Shown in pieces: positions 9,935 through 19,740 of a stretch of 64,000 nt of DNA (positions within the stretch are counted from its first letter, which is position 1; each line of letters opens with the position of its first letter). Made by a program: the position numbers and the translations under genes. The stretch lies in the NCBI RefSeq assembly GCF_014698305.1, contig NZ_JACJST010000001.1, forward strand, positions 465,191 through 529,190. Direction: 5' to 3'. Origin of the DNA: Anabaena lutea FACHB-196. GTDB taxonomy: Bacteria > Cyanobacteriota > Cyanobacteriia > Cyanobacteriales > Nostocaceae. The notes under the pieces were generated by a model. It was not told the origin of the DNA and made no database searches. It worked only from the letters and a program-made list of their open reading frames with translations.

Positions 9935-10363
9935 GTGAAAGGATTAGTACGTTTATTAACAGTGTTTAGTTTGTTGCTAGGTTGCTGGGGATTACTGGGA
10001 ACTACTCAGATTGCCCAAGCAGCAAGTTTGGGCAATATAACCTTGCCGCAAGTACCAGTTTTGGCACTTGCACGCCAGAACCGGGCAGATGCCAAGCTAG
10101 GAACGGAATTTGGTAAAAAAATTGATTTGAATAATACCAACATTGCCGCTTTCCAACAGTATCCAGGACTGTATCCCACCCTGGCAAAGAAAATCATCAA
10201 GAATGCTCCTTACCAAAAAGTAGAGGATGTGTTGAATCTGCCAGGATTGAGCGATAGCCAAAAATCCAAACTGCAAGCCAATTTCGATAACTTTACCGTG
10301 ACAGAATACGAGCCTAACTTCAACGAGGGAGACGATCGCATTAATAACGGTATCTATAGATAA
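9935..10363 (+). CDS. psbU: Photosystem II 12-kDa extrinsic protein PsbU
   Basis: Lumenal extrinsic subunit of cyanobacterial photosystem II that stabilises the oxygen-evolving Mn cluster together with PsbO and PsbV. The precursor is 142 residues. A Sec-type signal (residues 1 to about 29, hydrophobic core '[16 protein letters not shown]', cleavage near 'AQA-A') is followed by a mature domain with a helix-hairpin-helix type fold ('[18 protein letters not shown] ... [12 protein letters not shown]'). The GTG at 9935 is the start, with AGAGGT about 9 nt upstream. No partner gene is co-transcribed; nadB follows after a repeat-filled gap. Confidence 0.95.
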   Translation: MKGLVRLLTVFSLLLGCWGLLGTTQIAQAASLGNITLPQVPVLALARQNRADAKLGTEFGKKIDLNNTNIAAFQQYPGLYPTLAKKIIKNAPYQKVEDVLNLPGLSDSQKSKLQANFDNFTVTEYEPNFNEGDDRINNGIYR

Positions 10364-10489
10364 CTAAATGGGACTGGGGACTGGGAACTGGGGACTGGTG
10401 AGTCAGCGCGGTCTTGGGGGTTTCCCTCATGAGCGACTGACGAATCCCGAAGGGGGAACTGGGAAAAATTATTTAGATACTTTTTTCTA

Positions 10490-10537
10490 TTACCATTACC
10501 CATTACCCACTACCCATTACCCATCACCCATTACCCA
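10490..10537. repeat. STRR (CCCATTA type) abutting nadB
   Basis: Seven imperfect copies of a 7-bp unit (ATTACCC) end directly at the nadB ATG, so the usual ribosome-binding position is repeat sequence. GACTGGG-type repeats also lie at 10371-10397. Confidence 0.85.
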
Positions 10538-12226
10538 ATGTCTCAGATCGATATTCCTAGCCAATTTGATGTTTTAGTAGTTGGCGCTGGTGCTGCTGGA
10601 CTATACACAGCACTGTGTCTACCAGACTCCTTACGAGTCGGCTTGATTACTAAAGAAACAGTGACATTATCCGCCAGTGACTGGGCGCAAGGTGGCATTG
10701 CCGCAGCTGTTTCCCCAGAAGATTCACCAAAGCTGCACATTGAAGACACATTAAAGGCAGGAGCGGGTTTGTGCGATCCAAAAGCTGTAGAATTTCTGGC
10801 TAAACAAGCCCCTATCTGTATTCAATCCTTAATTCATTTGGGTGTAGCCTTCGACCGGCATGATCATAACTTGGCTTTCACTTTAGAAGCTGCCCATTCT
10901 CGTCCCCGTGTTCTCCACGCCGCAGATACCACGGGTAGGGAAGTAACCACAACTCTTACAAACCAAGTATTGCGCCGTCAGAATATACAAGTTATCCAGC
11001 AAGCTTTAGCTTTAAATTTATGGATAGAACCAGAAACAGGTCGCTGTCAAGGCATCAGCCTGTTTTATCAAGGTAAAGTTACATGGATCAGGGCTGGTGC
11101 TGTAGTTTTAGCAACAGGTGGCGGTGGTCAAGTATTTGCCCAAACGACTAACCCAGCTGTAAGTACAGGGGATGGTGTAGCGATCGCTTGGCGGGCTGGG
11201 GCTATCCTCCGTGATTTAGAATTTGTCCAATTTCATCCCACCGCTCTCACCAAACCAGGACGCTTTCTCATCAGTGAAGCTGTACGTGGTGAAGGGGCGC
11301 ACCTTGTTGATAATGAAGGGCGACGTTTTGCTTTTGACTACCATCCAGCAGGTGAACTTGCACCGCGAGATGTGGTCAGCAGAGCCATTTTCAGCCATTT
11401 GCAACGGACATCCGCCGATTTGGCTACTGCCCATGTTTGGCTAGATATGCGCCCCATCCCCGCTGACAAAATTCGTCATCGCTTTCCCAATATTATTCAA
11501 GTTTGTCAGCATTCGGGTATTGATGTCTTCAATGAATTGGTTCCCGTCGCCCCCGCTGCTCATTATTGGATGGGTGGTATTTCCACAGATTTGCAGAATC
11601 GCACCAATATTCCTGGTTTGTACGCTGTGGGAGAAACTGCTAGTACAGGAGTGCATGGAGCTAATCGCCTAGCCAGTAATTCTCTGTTGGAATGTATCGT
11701 ATTTGGGGCGCAGATGGCTGATTTAGATGATGAAGTCTTAAAAAAGGATGAACTGCAAAAATCAGAATTCCTCTCCCATTCTTCAACCTTGGTCTTATCT
11801 GAAGATGAGTGGCACAATCAACAAGCTCAACTAAAAGCTCTACGAGAAAAACTACCCCGTCTCGTCTGGCAAAATGCTGGTATTTGTCGGCAAGAATTAG
11901 GCTTAGAAAGTGCGATCGCTACAATTGAATCTTGGCAACAGGATTTTGCTAATTTACCTTTGAGTCAATTCTTGCAAAGTTTGCGTCCCACAGAACCCGC
12001 TAGTTTCAACTTACCTGATATTGAACAGCAGTTGCGACTTTGGGCAGAAACCCGCAATTTATTAGATGTAGCTTACTTAATTCTCAAAAGTGCTGCTTTT
12101 AGAACTGAAAGCAGAGGCGGACACTACCGTTTAGATTATCCTCAAACTGACCCAGATTGGCAAGTCCACACGATTGTCCAACATCATCACTGGAGTAAAT
12201 CTCATAAACTTCCACCAGCTGATTGA
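10538..12226 (+). CDS. nadB: L-aspartate oxidase NadB
   Basis: Flavoenzyme that oxidises L-aspartate to iminoaspartate, the first step of NAD de novo synthesis (followed by NadA and NadC, not present here). 562 residues, the usual length. The FAD-binding Rossmann motif 'VVGAGAAGLYTAL' is at about 14-26; the succinate-dehydrogenase/fumarate-reductase-type motif 'SDWAQGGIAAAV' follows at about 47; the FAD/capping region has 'ATGGGGQVFAQTTNP' and 'HGANRLASNSLLE'. The C-terminal helical domain is complete. The ATG directly follows a heptamer repeat. Confidence 0.95.
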   Translation: MSQIDIPSQFDVLVVGAGAAGLYTALCLPDSLRVGLITKETVTLSASDWAQGGIAAAVSPEDSPKLHIEDTLKAGAGLCDPKAVEFLAKQAPICIQSLIHLGVAFDRHDHNLAFTLEAAHSRPRVLHAADTTGREVTTTLTNQVLRRQNIQVIQQALALNLWIEPETGRCQGISLFYQGKVTWIRAGAVVLATGGGGQVFAQTTNPAVSTGDGVAIAWRAGAILRDLEFVQFHPTALTKPGRFLISEAVRGEGAHLVDNEGRRFAFDYHPAGELAPRDVVSRAIFSHLQRTSADLATAHVWLDMRPIPADKIRHRFPNIIQVCQHSGIDVFNELVPVAPAAHYWMGGISTDLQNRTNIPGLYAVGETASTGVHGANRLASNSLLECIVFGAQMADLDDEVLKKDELQKSEFLSHSSTLVLSEDEWHNQQAQLKALREKLPRLVWQNAGICRQELGLESAIATIESWQQDFANLPLSQFLQSLRPTEPASFNLPDIEQQLRLWAETRNLLDVAYLILKSAAFRTESRGGHYRLDYPQTDPDWQVHTIVQHHHWSKSHKLPPAD

Positions 12227-12232
12227 TTAACT

Positions 12233-12352
12233 TATACTCAAAACGGTTGAGACATGGACTTTTGTAAAATCACGAAAAACTTAGATTTGTAAGGGTTTAG
12301 CACTGCTAAACCCCTACCCGCAGAATCAAATAATTAAGCCGTGTTGAGTATA
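12233..12352. mobile_element. MITE-like element (120 bp) with 16-bp inverted ends
   Basis: Imperfect terminal inverted repeats, TATACTCAAAACGGTT at 12233-12248 and its near complement ending at 12352 (14 of 16 positions). The centre has a strong hairpin, GGGTTTAG/CTAAACCC (12293-12313). The inner CACGAAAAAC...GTAAGGGTTTAGCACTG core is also found, inverted, inside the element at 24889-25079. It lies between convergent nadB and the VKOR gene and may act as a bidirectional terminator. No coding capacity. Confidence 0.65.
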
Positions 12353-12409
12353 GCTGGCAGAAGTTTCTTGTTTTCTATTCCCTATTAAGAGTTCCCTGTT
12401 GTAAGAACT

Positions 12410-13402
12410 TTACCTAAAAAACTTGAAGTTCTGAGAACCTGTGTAACCAGTAATCTTCGCTAGTTCTGACAAGTTCTGCACGCCGCTATAGGTTTTACCA
12501 TTGATGATCCAAGTGGGGAAGCTTTCAATTTTGGCGGCTTGACACAATTCTGGTTTAGCTTTGGGGCTGTCAGCAGCGCACTCGACCTTAACGTTATTAT
12601 CGCTAATGATTTTGTAAGCTTCTTTCCCAAAGAGGAGCTTCTGTTCGTGGCAATGAGGACACCAGTAAGCGACGTATTCCTTAGCGCCAACTTTGACAAG
12701 ATGCTCTGCTAAGGCTATTTCTGCTTCACCAGATGTGGTGGTAATTTCCCAACCAAATTCTGGTTTAGGCTCTACTTTGGGAATAAAAGTAATTTGCCCA
12801 GGTTTTCCAGGAGTTGCGTCGAGATTTCCATCTGGGGGATCGACCCCAGCATAAATCCCTAAAGTGCCAATCAGTGTTACCATTCCCACAATCAAGGCAG
12901 TAAAGAATATTTGCCCGATATCTTCCCAATCACGACCGATAATTGTCAGTACTAACATACTCAGGGAAAACAAAGCCGAGCCGATACAGTAAGGACAAAA
13001 AGCTTTGATTTGGGATGCCAGTATGTACATTAAGTAGGCGCTGAACACTGACATAGCGATCGCTCCCACCAACAGCAACCACCAAGTCAGATTTTCCAGT
13101 TGTTTGCTGTTTTTGTGATTTTCCTCTGAGTTTAATGCCAAAGGAGCCACAGCAAATATCAACATACTGATGTATGCCAACAACCCAAACAAAGCTAATG
13201 GCTGACCAAAAACCGTTGCCCAAGGGCTAGAAAGAACATCATTACAGCCCTTAACACCAGCTTGTGCCACACAAGCGGTACTGCCGCCTGTTAGCTTTTC
13301 AAAGGTGAGATAGCCTGTGATTAAGGCACCACATCCCGCGATCGCTGCAATGAATAGCCGCGACTTTTTATGAATCCAAGGAGTAGAACGACGGCGAATC
13401 AT
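12410..13402 (-). CDS. VKOR-thioredoxin fusion (disulfide-bond formation)
   Basis: Membrane protein that makes disulfide bonds in periplasmic or lumenal proteins, reducing quinone, the cyanobacterial equivalent of DsbB plus DsbA (plant LTO1 relative, needed for photosystem assembly). 330 residues. The VKOR part (about 15-195) has four to five helices, a loop cysteine pair (in 'STACVAQAGVKGC') and the quinone-side 'FCPYC'. The C-terminal thioredoxin-like domain (about 225-325) has 'YWCPHCHEQ', the CxxC active site. All expected catalytic cysteines are present. Followed on the same strand by nothing close; upstream lie STRRs and btpA. Confidence 0.93.
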   Translation of the reverse strand: MIRRRSTPWIHKKSRLFIAAIAGCGALITGYLTFEKLTGGSTACVAQAGVKGCNDVLSSPWATVFGQPLALFGLLAYISMLIFAVAPLALNSEENHKNSKQLENLTWWLLLVGAIAMSVFSAYLMYILASQIKAFCPYCIGSALFSLSMLVLTIIGRDWEDIGQIFFTALIVGMVTLIGTLGIYAGVDPPDGNLDATPGKPGQITFIPKVEPKPEFGWEITTTSGEAEIALAEHLVKVGAKEYVAYWCPHCHEQKLLFGKEAYKIISDNNVKVECAADSPKAKPELCQAAKIESFPTWIINGKTYSGVQNLSELAKITGYTGSQNFKFFR

Positions 13403-13410
13403 AAGTATTT

Positions 13411-13512
13411 AGTCAGGAGTCAGGAGTCAGGAGTCAGGAGGCAGGAGCAGGGGAAGCAGAGAAGAAAATATTCACTCGGTACTCAGTACTCGGTACTCGG
13501 TACTCGGTACTA
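13411..13512. repeat. Two STRR tracts
   Basis: A GTCAGGA heptamer tract (13411-13445, about five units) and an ACTCGGT tract (13473-13512, about five units), separated by a purine-rich spacer, between the VKOR and btpA genes. Confidence 0.85.
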
Positions 13513-14358
13513 AGAATGTAATTTCACTGAAGGAATGGATTTACTTTCACCTTTAGAGTTCCAACTGCGATGAGCAGCTTCCACAAATTGACTGACGCGA
13601 ATTGGGTCAATGGGTTGCTCAATTTTTCCGTGACGTTTGAGAGAACTGGAAACAATTACACCATTTGCTGCCTGCATTAAGGTATCAATATTTTCCCAAT
13701 TAGCTCCACTGCCAATAAATACTGGTGTCCCAGCCGCAGCCCCACAAGCCAATTCTAAATCTTCTAAGTTAGGAGGACTACCAGTTGCCCAACCAGATAA
13801 AATTACGGCATCGGCCAATCCTCTTTCTATTGTGTCTTTCACCGCTACTGTCAGATTAGGAGAACTTAAAGGACGGGCGTGTTTAACCAAAACATCAGCA
13901 AATATTTTTACATCAGACCCTAGTTCTCGCCGATAGCGGAGTAATTGATGGGCTTCTCCCTCAATTAATCCTTGGTCAGTAGCCATTACACCTGTGAGAA
14001 CGTTGACCCGGATAAATTGGGCTTTGACACAACTAGCGATCGCCATGGCACTTTTGCCATCATTCCGCAGAACATTTAAACCTATAGGCAAAGTCACTAA
14101 ATTCTGTATGCGTTGTACCACTACAGTCATGGCACTCACAACTGCTGGATCAACTTGGTTTTTGGTAAACGGTGCGTCGAAAAAATTTTCTACAATAATG
14201 CCGTCTACCCCTCCACTGGCCAGGGCTGTTGCTTCTTGTTCTGCGCGGTCAATCACCGCTTTCAGGCTACCTCCCCAACGGGCTGAGGTAGGCAGGGGTA
14301 GCAGGTGAACTACGCCAATGATTGGGGTTTGAGTTTTGAATAACTGATATAAGTCCAC
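13510..14358 (-). CDS. btpA: BtpA family protein (photosystem I biogenesis)
   Basis: 282-residue TIM-barrel protein of the BtpA/SgcQ family. In Synechocystis BtpA is a peripheral thylakoid protein needed to keep photosystem I reaction-centre proteins. Family hallmarks are 'IIGVVHLLPLPTSARWGG' at the N-terminus, 'GGVDGIIVENFFDAPF', 'ADVLVKHARPL' and 'VFIGSGANWENIDTLM'. The length is normal. The start is the ATG at 14358. No signal or membrane segment is visible, consistent with peripheral attachment. Confidence 0.92.
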   Translation of the reverse strand: MDLYQLFKTQTPIIGVVHLLPLPTSARWGGSLKAVIDRAEQEATALASGGVDGIIVENFFDAPFTKNQVDPAVVSAMTVVVQRIQNLVTLPIGLNVLRNDGKSAMAIASCVKAQFIRVNVLTGVMATDQGLIEGEAHQLLRYRRELGSDVKIFADVLVKHARPLSSPNLTVAVKDTIERGLADAVILSGWATGSPPNLEDLELACGAAAGTPVFIGSGANWENIDTLMQAANGVIVSSSLKRHGKIEQPIDPIRVSQFVEAAHRSWNSKGESKSIPSVKLHS

Positions 14359-15360
14359 GTCTTTAACTTGCTAAGGCATTGTCCAGAGTTGAGAATTTTT
14401 TGACTAAAGACAAGAATAATTTGGTACATAGCATTAATTTACGTATAATATATTTTATTAGTTTACTATACGTATAGTAATACATTTTGACGCACCTTTT
14501 CCTTTTCCAGACTTCTACAAGAAGTCTATTAAATTTTAACCCCTTGTCATTGGGATGCTTGTAGCTTGCATATTTTATAACTTTAGGCTTCACTTAAGTA
14601 GTTCGCCGTAAATATTTGTCCTTGGAATCAGGTAGGGGGCTGCTCTTGCAGGAGAAAAATCAGGTTTTAGCCTAGTTCATATTTCTTTATTTAATTTGGT
14701 TTTTCTGGGGCTAATCTACTTAACTCTTTACTTTTCATTTAAAAGCTTCTATCATCAGCTTCTTAAATTTTTTAGGCGCAAGCCATACTGTGAGGCTAAT
14801 TTGAATTTTTAACTCTATTGCCTCCTTCTGAAGGTGGAAATTGTCGTTCAACCTCCCATAAGATATGTTAAGATAGAACCTGGCTACAAGAGGAGTTTGC
14901 CACTCACAAGACGCAAGGCAGCTTCCCGTGGTTTAGGCATCTTGTCCGCGCATCGTCGTAGATCAAGCCTGAAGTATAGGGTAGCATTACTGCTTGATAG
15001 GCGTAGTCGCAATTGCGATTTCCCTGAGGGTAGCGACTTCTCAAAACCAGCCCTTTGGGCGGCTTCCCGACGGGTAAATTAACAACGCACACGCTCCGGT
15101 AGTTTAAAATACCACTAGGCGAATCGTTAAACAATATTACGAGTGTTATAAGTAAATAAAGACACTTGAATTTATCCTGGGAAACAGATTAATAAAAATA
15201 TCATAGCATGACCTCTATATTCATAAATTAGGGTCATACGCCCACAGACAACCAATAGCAGTGGAAATCTGTCACTGCTGTGTCCTTATACAGGTGCGGG
15301 AAAAAAAGCGCCTACATATTGTTTGAGTAATGAGAAAAAAAACAGAGATTTTTTCAAAAT
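14359..15360. other. 1.0-kb gap upstream of rimO with structured repeat block
   Basis: No convincing gene. A block at about 14840-15115 is GC-richer than its surroundings and holds nested inverted pairs, for example ATCAAGC/GCTTGAT (about 14963-14999) and AGTCGC/GCGACT (about 15004-15042). It can be read through as an 82-codon frame (14834-15082, GTG start), but the composition (Arg/Ser-rich, palindrome-driven) argues against a protein. It looks like a dispersed palindromic Nostoc repeat or an unrecognised RNA. Confidence 0.4.
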
Positions 15361-16683
15361 ATGGGTGATAAGCCAACAATTGCTATTTCTCACCTGGGCT
15401 GCGAGAAAAATAGAATTGATACAGAACATATGTTAGGACTGCTTGTAGAAGCAGGCTACGGTGTAGATACAAATGAAGAATTAGCTGATTATGTAATCGT
15501 CAATACCTGTAGTTTTATTGAAGCCGCCAGAGAAGAATCGGTCAAAACTTTAGTCGAACTGGCAGAAGCGAATAAAAAAGTCGTTATTACTGGTTGCATG
15601 GCGCAACACTTTCAAGAACAATTATTGGAAGAGTTGCCAGAAGCAGTAGCCGTGGTTGGCACAGGCGATTATCACAAAATTGTCAATGTCATAGAGCGGG
15701 TAGAACAAGGGGAAAGAGTTAAACTAATTAGCGCCGAACCAACCTACATAGCCGATGAAACGACACCGCGCTACCGGACAACAACAGAAGGAGTAGCTTA
15801 CCTGCGAGTTGCCGAAGGATGCGATTATCGTTGTGCATTTTGTATTATTCCTTATCTCAGAGGGAACCAGCGATCGCGTACTATTGAATCTATAGTCGCC
15901 GAAGCCAAGCAATTGGCCAGTCAAGGGGTAAAAGAAATTATTCTGATTTCCCAAATCACTACAAATTATGGTTTGGATATTTACGGAAAGCCAAAGTTAG
16001 CGGAACTACTCCGCGCTTTAGGGAAAGTAGATGTACCTTGGATCAGAATGCACTATGCCTATCCCACGGGACTCACCCCAGATGTGATAGCGGCGATTCA
16101 AGAAACACCCAATGTTCTGCCTTACTTAGATTTGCCCTTGCAACATTCTCATCCAGAGATTCTCCGCGCCATGAACCGTCCCTGGCAAGGACGGGTAAAT
16201 GATGGAATTATTGATCGCATCAAAACAGCGTTACCATCGTCAGTGCTGCGAACAACCTTTATCGTTGGCTTTCCTGGAGAGACTCAAGAGCATTTTGAGC
16301 ATTTGCTAGAGTTCACAGAACGACACGAATTTGATCATGTGGGTGTCTTCACCTTTTCACCAGAAGAGGAAACCCCAGCCTACAGTCTACCCAATCAAGT
16401 TCCTTCAGAAGTGATGGTAGAGCGCCGTGACCGAATCATGGCACTCCAGCAACCGATTTCTCTCAAGAAAAATCAGCAGGAAGTAGGCAAAACTGTCGAT
16501 GTCCTGATTGAGCAAGAAAACCCCGAAAGTGGAGAATTAATCGGCCGTTCCGGTAGATTTTCCCCAGAAGTCGATGGTCAAGTCTATATTAAAGGCGAGT
16601 CTAGGCTAGGAACCATCGTGCCAGTACAAATCCAAAGTGCCGATGCCTACGACCTATATGGTCAAATTGTCAATAGTAATTAG
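15361..16683 (+). CDS. rimO: Ribosomal protein S12 methylthiotransferase RimO
   Basis: Radical-SAM enzyme that adds a methylthio group to an aspartate of ribosomal protein S12. 440 residues, family length. The N-terminal MTTase domain holds Cys14, Cys50 and Cys79 for the auxiliary 4Fe-4S cluster; the radical-SAM motif 'CDYRCAFC' (CxxxCxxC) is near residue 152; a TRAM domain ends the protein ('[20 protein letters not shown]'). RimO rather than MiaB is favoured by '[14 protein letters not shown]' and '[17 protein letters not shown]'. The start is the ATG at 15361. A heptamer STRR follows the stop. Confidence 0.95.
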   Translation: MGDKPTIAISHLGCEKNRIDTEHMLGLLVEAGYGVDTNEELADYVIVNTCSFIEAAREESVKTLVELAEANKKVVITGCMAQHFQEQLLEELPEAVAVVGTGDYHKIVNVIERVEQGERVKLISAEPTYIADETTPRYRTTTEGVAYLRVAEGCDYRCAFCIIPYLRGNQRSRTIESIVAEAKQLASQGVKEIILISQITTNYGLDIYGKPKLAELLRALGKVDVPWIRMHYAYPTGLTPDVIAAIQETPNVLPYLDLPLQHSHPEILRAMNRPWQGRVNDGIIDRIKTALPSSVLRTTFIVGFPGETQEHFEHLLEFTERHEFDHVGVFTFSPEEETPAYSLPNQVPSEVMVERRDRIMALQQPISLKKNQQEVGKTVDVLIEQENPESGELIGRSGRFSPEVDGQVYIKGESRLGTIVPVQIQSADAYDLYGQIVNSN

Positions 16684-16714
16684 TCATTGGTCATTGGTCA
16701 TTGGTCATTGGTCA
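16683..16714. repeat. STRR (GTCATTG heptamer)
   Basis: Four and a half copies of the same heptamer seen at 7581 and 48911, directly after the rimO stop codon. Confidence 0.9.
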
Positions 16715-16795
16715 TATCGCTATGCCCCATGTACCAATTTACAAATAAGTATCGGCTTACAAGTCCAAAACTCACAATAAAATCTAGGAGAATTA

Positions 16796-18346
16796 ATGAA
16801 TCTTTCCTTTCAAGAACTAGGCATTTCCCAAGAACGTGTTGACAAACTAGAAAAAATTGGTTTTACCGAACCTACTAACATTCAAGCCCAAGCAATTCCT
16901 CAACTGTTAGCGGGTCGTGATGTCGTCGGTCAATCTCAAACAGGAACCGGCAAAACAGCAGCCTTTTCGCTGCCGATTTTAGAACAGCTAGATGTTAGCA
17001 AAAGAGCCGTACAAGCTTTGGTGTTAACTCCTACTCGTGAATTAGCAATGCAAGTTCACGATGCCATTTCCCAATTTATGGGTGATGATGGATTGCGGGT
17101 GTTGGCAATTTACGGTGGTCAATCAATTGACCGCCAAATGATGCAACTCAAACGTGGAGTTCACATGGTTGTCGGTACTCCTGGACGGGTAATCGACTTG
17201 TTAGACAGAGGCTGTTTAAAGCTCGACCAAGTGAAGTGGTTTGTCTTGGATGAAGCCGATGAAATGTTAAGCATGGGCTTTATTGATGATGTCATCAAAA
17301 TCCTTTCCCAAGCTCCTAAAGAACGGCAAACAGCTTTATTCTCGGCGACTATGCCGCCATCGATTCGTCAATTGGTCAACAAGTTTTTGAACTCTCCGGC
17401 CACTGTTACCGTTGAGCAACCAAAAGCAGCACCCAATAAAATCAATCAAGTAGCTTACTTGATTCCCCGTCACTGGACAAAAGCCAAAGCTTTACAGCCA
17501 ATTCTGGAAATGGAAGATCCAGAAACAGCGTTAATCTTTGTTCGCACCAGACGCACAGCCGCTGAACTGACAAATCAATTACAAGCTGCTGGTCACAGTG
17601 TTGATGAATATCATGGTGACTTGTCCCAACAAGCACGGGAAAGATTGTTGATCCGCTTCCGCAATCGTCAAGTCCGCTGGGTAGTAGCTACTGACATTGC
17701 TGCACGGGGATTAGATGTAGATTTGCTTTCTCACGTGATTAACTTTGATTTACCCGATAGCGTCGAAACCTACGTTCACCGCATTGGTCGGACTGGTCGT
17801 GCAGGTAAAGAAGGAACAGCAATTTCCTTGGTACAATCCTTTGAACGGCGCAAGCAACAAGCATTTGAACGTCATAACCGCCAACAGTGGCAAGTGCTGA
17901 CGATTCCCACAAGAGCGCAAATTGAAGCCAGACACATTAAGAAATTGCAAGAACAGGTAGCAGACGCTTTAACAGGTGAACGCCTAGCTTCATTTTTACC
18001 AATCATCAGTGAATTGATTGAAAAATATGATGCTCAAGCGATCGCAGCAGCTGCTTTACAAATTGCTTACGATCAAACCCGTCCCGCTTGGCTGCAAACA
18101 GAGGTGGATCTTCCCGTAGAGGAAGGCCCAGCCCCCAAACCCAAGCTCAACAAGCGTCGTGATGGTGGTGATTCCTCAGAGCGCAATTCTGGAGGCAATC
18201 GCAACCGTTCATCTTGGTCTAAATCAGACAACAACGGTGATGAAGACAGACGTGGCAGTGTGAAGCCCAAATTACGCACAGGCCGCCGTGAATCTTCACC
18301 TACCCCTAACAATCACAAGTTAGGCTCACCCACAGGCAGAGAATAG
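16796..18346 (+). CDS. DEAD-box ATP-dependent RNA helicase (CrhR/DeaD-like)
   Basis: RNA helicase that unwinds or remodels RNA; related cyanobacterial enzymes respond to cold and redox state. 516 residues. Motifs in order: Q-motif 'GFTEPTNIQAQAIP' (22-35), Walker A 'SQTGTGKT' (46-53), 'PTRELA', 'GTPGR', 'DEAD' (about 150), 'SAT', then the second RecA domain with 'ARGLD' and 'HRIGRTGRAG'. The C-terminal 85 residues are Arg/Ser/Asn-rich and charged, typical of RNA-binding tails. AGGAG lies 7 nt before the ATG. It probably corresponds to one of the Anabaena crh genes, but I cannot say which. Confidence 0.95.
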   Translation: MNLSFQELGISQERVDKLEKIGFTEPTNIQAQAIPQLLAGRDVVGQSQTGTGKTAAFSLPILEQLDVSKRAVQALVLTPTRELAMQVHDAISQFMGDDGLRVLAIYGGQSIDRQMMQLKRGVHMVVGTPGRVIDLLDRGCLKLDQVKWFVLDEADEMLSMGFIDDVIKILSQAPKERQTALFSATMPPSIRQLVNKFLNSPATVTVEQPKAAPNKINQVAYLIPRHWTKAKALQPILEMEDPETALIFVRTRRTAAELTNQLQAAGHSVDEYHGDLSQQARERLLIRFRNRQVRWVVATDIAARGLDVDLLSHVINFDLPDSVETYVHRIGRTGRAGKEGTAISLVQSFERRKQQAFERHNRQQWQVLTIPTRAQIEARHIKKLQEQVADALTGERLASFLPIISELIEKYDAQAIAAAALQIAYDQTRPAWLQTEVDLPVEEGPAPKPKLNKRRDGGDSSERNSGGNRNRSSWSKSDNNGDEDRRGSVKPKLRTGRRESSPTPNNHKLGSPTGRE

Positions 18347-18453
18347 ACCGATTAGTTCAATTTTGGATTTTGGATTTTAGATTTTGGATTAAAAATATAG
18401 GAATTGAAGATTTTTCCTCATCTAAAATCGCCAATCTAAAATCTAAAATTGTC

Positions 18454-19389
18454 TCAGGGGCGGGTAATTTTTTCTAGCTCGCCAAATTCATCATCAGTCA
18501 TTTTCCAACCCAAAGCGCCAACATTCTGTTTTACCTGTTCGGCGTTTTTAACTCCAGCAATGGGAATAACGTTCCCCTGAGCAATTAACCAGTTAAGGGC
18601 TACTTGGGCGGGGGTGCAACCATATTTTTCACCAATTTTCCTTAATAAAGATAAAACTGGGGCAATTTTATTTAAACCAGCTTGACTAAATTGCGGGTCT
18701 ATGCTTCTTGCACCTGTGGGCTTGTAGGCGGTGGTATATTTGCCTGTTAGCAGTCCTTGAGCTAAGGGACTGTAAGCTAAGATTGTTACACCTAACTCAC
18801 GGGCAGTTGGTAAAATACCGTTAGTTTCGATTTGTCGTGTTAGCAAAGAATAACGGACTTGGTTAACGGCTAAGGGTACACCCCTTGCGGCTAAGATTTT
18901 ATGTGCTTCTTGCATTTGTGATGCAGAATAATTACTGACACCTACTGCACCGATTCTGCCCCGCGCCACTTCATCTGCGAGGGTATTCATCAGAGTTTCT
19001 TGACTTAAAAAGAAAGCAAAAGGCCAATGAACTTGGTATAATTCTATTCTCTCAACTTGGAGACGTTGGAGACTGGCGGTTAAAGCCTCAGATACAGATT
19101 TACCATCCCAACGCCAAGGTAAAGGTCCAAACTTCGTCGCAATTTGTACCTGTTGGGTGGTTTGTTTCATGAACTTTCCTAAAAACTGTTCTGAAAGTCC
19201 TAAACCGTAAACTTCCGCTGTATCAAAGAAAGTCACACCAGCATCTAAGGCTGCGGTAAAAGCTGCTTGCAACTGTTCTTCCCCGTAACCATCGCCATAA
19301 TTCCAAAATAGTTTATCACCCCAAGCCCATGTTCCTATGCACAGGGGAGGAACAGCTAGACCATTTTTTCCTAATGTGATGCTTTCCAT
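18454..19389 (-). CDS. Aldo/keto reductase
   Basis: 311-residue NADPH-dependent oxidoreductase with a TIM-barrel fold. The catalytic tetrad is visible: Asp and Tyr in 'FFDTAEVYG' (about 49-57), Lys in 'QIATKFGP' (about 83-90) and His in 'YQVHWP' (about 118-123). A C-terminal cofactor-binding stretch 'IPIAGVKNAEQVKQN' is present. The natural substrate cannot be read from the sequence. Convergent with the helicase gene. Confidence 0.92.
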   Translation of the reverse strand: MESITLGKNGLAVPPLCIGTWAWGDKLFWNYGDGYGEEQLQAAFTAALDAGVTFFDTAEVYGLGLSEQFLGKFMKQTTQQVQIATKFGPLPWRWDGKSVSEALTASLQRLQVERIELYQVHWPFAFFLSQETLMNTLADEVARGRIGAVGVSNYSASQMQEAHKILAARGVPLAVNQVRYSLLTRQIETNGILPTARELGVTILAYSPLAQGLLTGKYTTAYKPTGARSIDPQFSQAGLNKIAPVLSLLRKIGEKYGCTPAQVALNWLIAQGNVIPIAGVKNAEQVKQNVGALGWKMTDDEFGELEKITRP

Positions 19390-19740
19390 TTTGCTAAAAT
19401 TATATTTACATTTCTTTACTTTCTTAGTCTACCGAAAATTAAGGGGTTAGAGCCTCTGGAGCGAGACGCTACGCGAACGCCCTTCTAGGGCGACTTTGTT
19501 CTAAAAATCGTAATACAATCAAATTTCCAGAATAATTGTAGCTTGCTTCCCGTTCGCAAAGCGTGCCGTAGGCATAGGGTACGCAGATAAACGCAGATAA
19601 ACGCAGATAAAGGCGGATAAATTCATGGATTTTATGATTCTGTACAGCCTCACATAAAATTGGTATTGGCTTCAAGATGTTCTAGCTGAAGATTTTGATT
19701 AGAAGGGATAATATCTGGTAAACGATAGAAAAAAGTAGCT
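19390..19740. repeat. 351-bp gap with palindromic and 10-bp repeats
   Basis: No gene. At 19455-19495 and 19548-19580 lie GC-rich inverted fragments (GACGCTACGCG, CTTCTAGGGCG, GCCGTAGGC) of a type also seen at 2950-2980 and 6040-6075. A direct 10-bp repeat ACGCAGATAA occurs three times at 19581-19610, with a fourth variant to 19620. Confidence 0.6.

Noticed and set aside
14363..14593. 76-codon - frame after btpA
   Set aside because: Lys/Tyr-rich reading of an AT-rich gap; no protein features.
14834..15082. 82-codon + frame upstream of rimO
   Set aside because: Driven by palindromic repeats; Arg/Ser-rich with no ribosome site.
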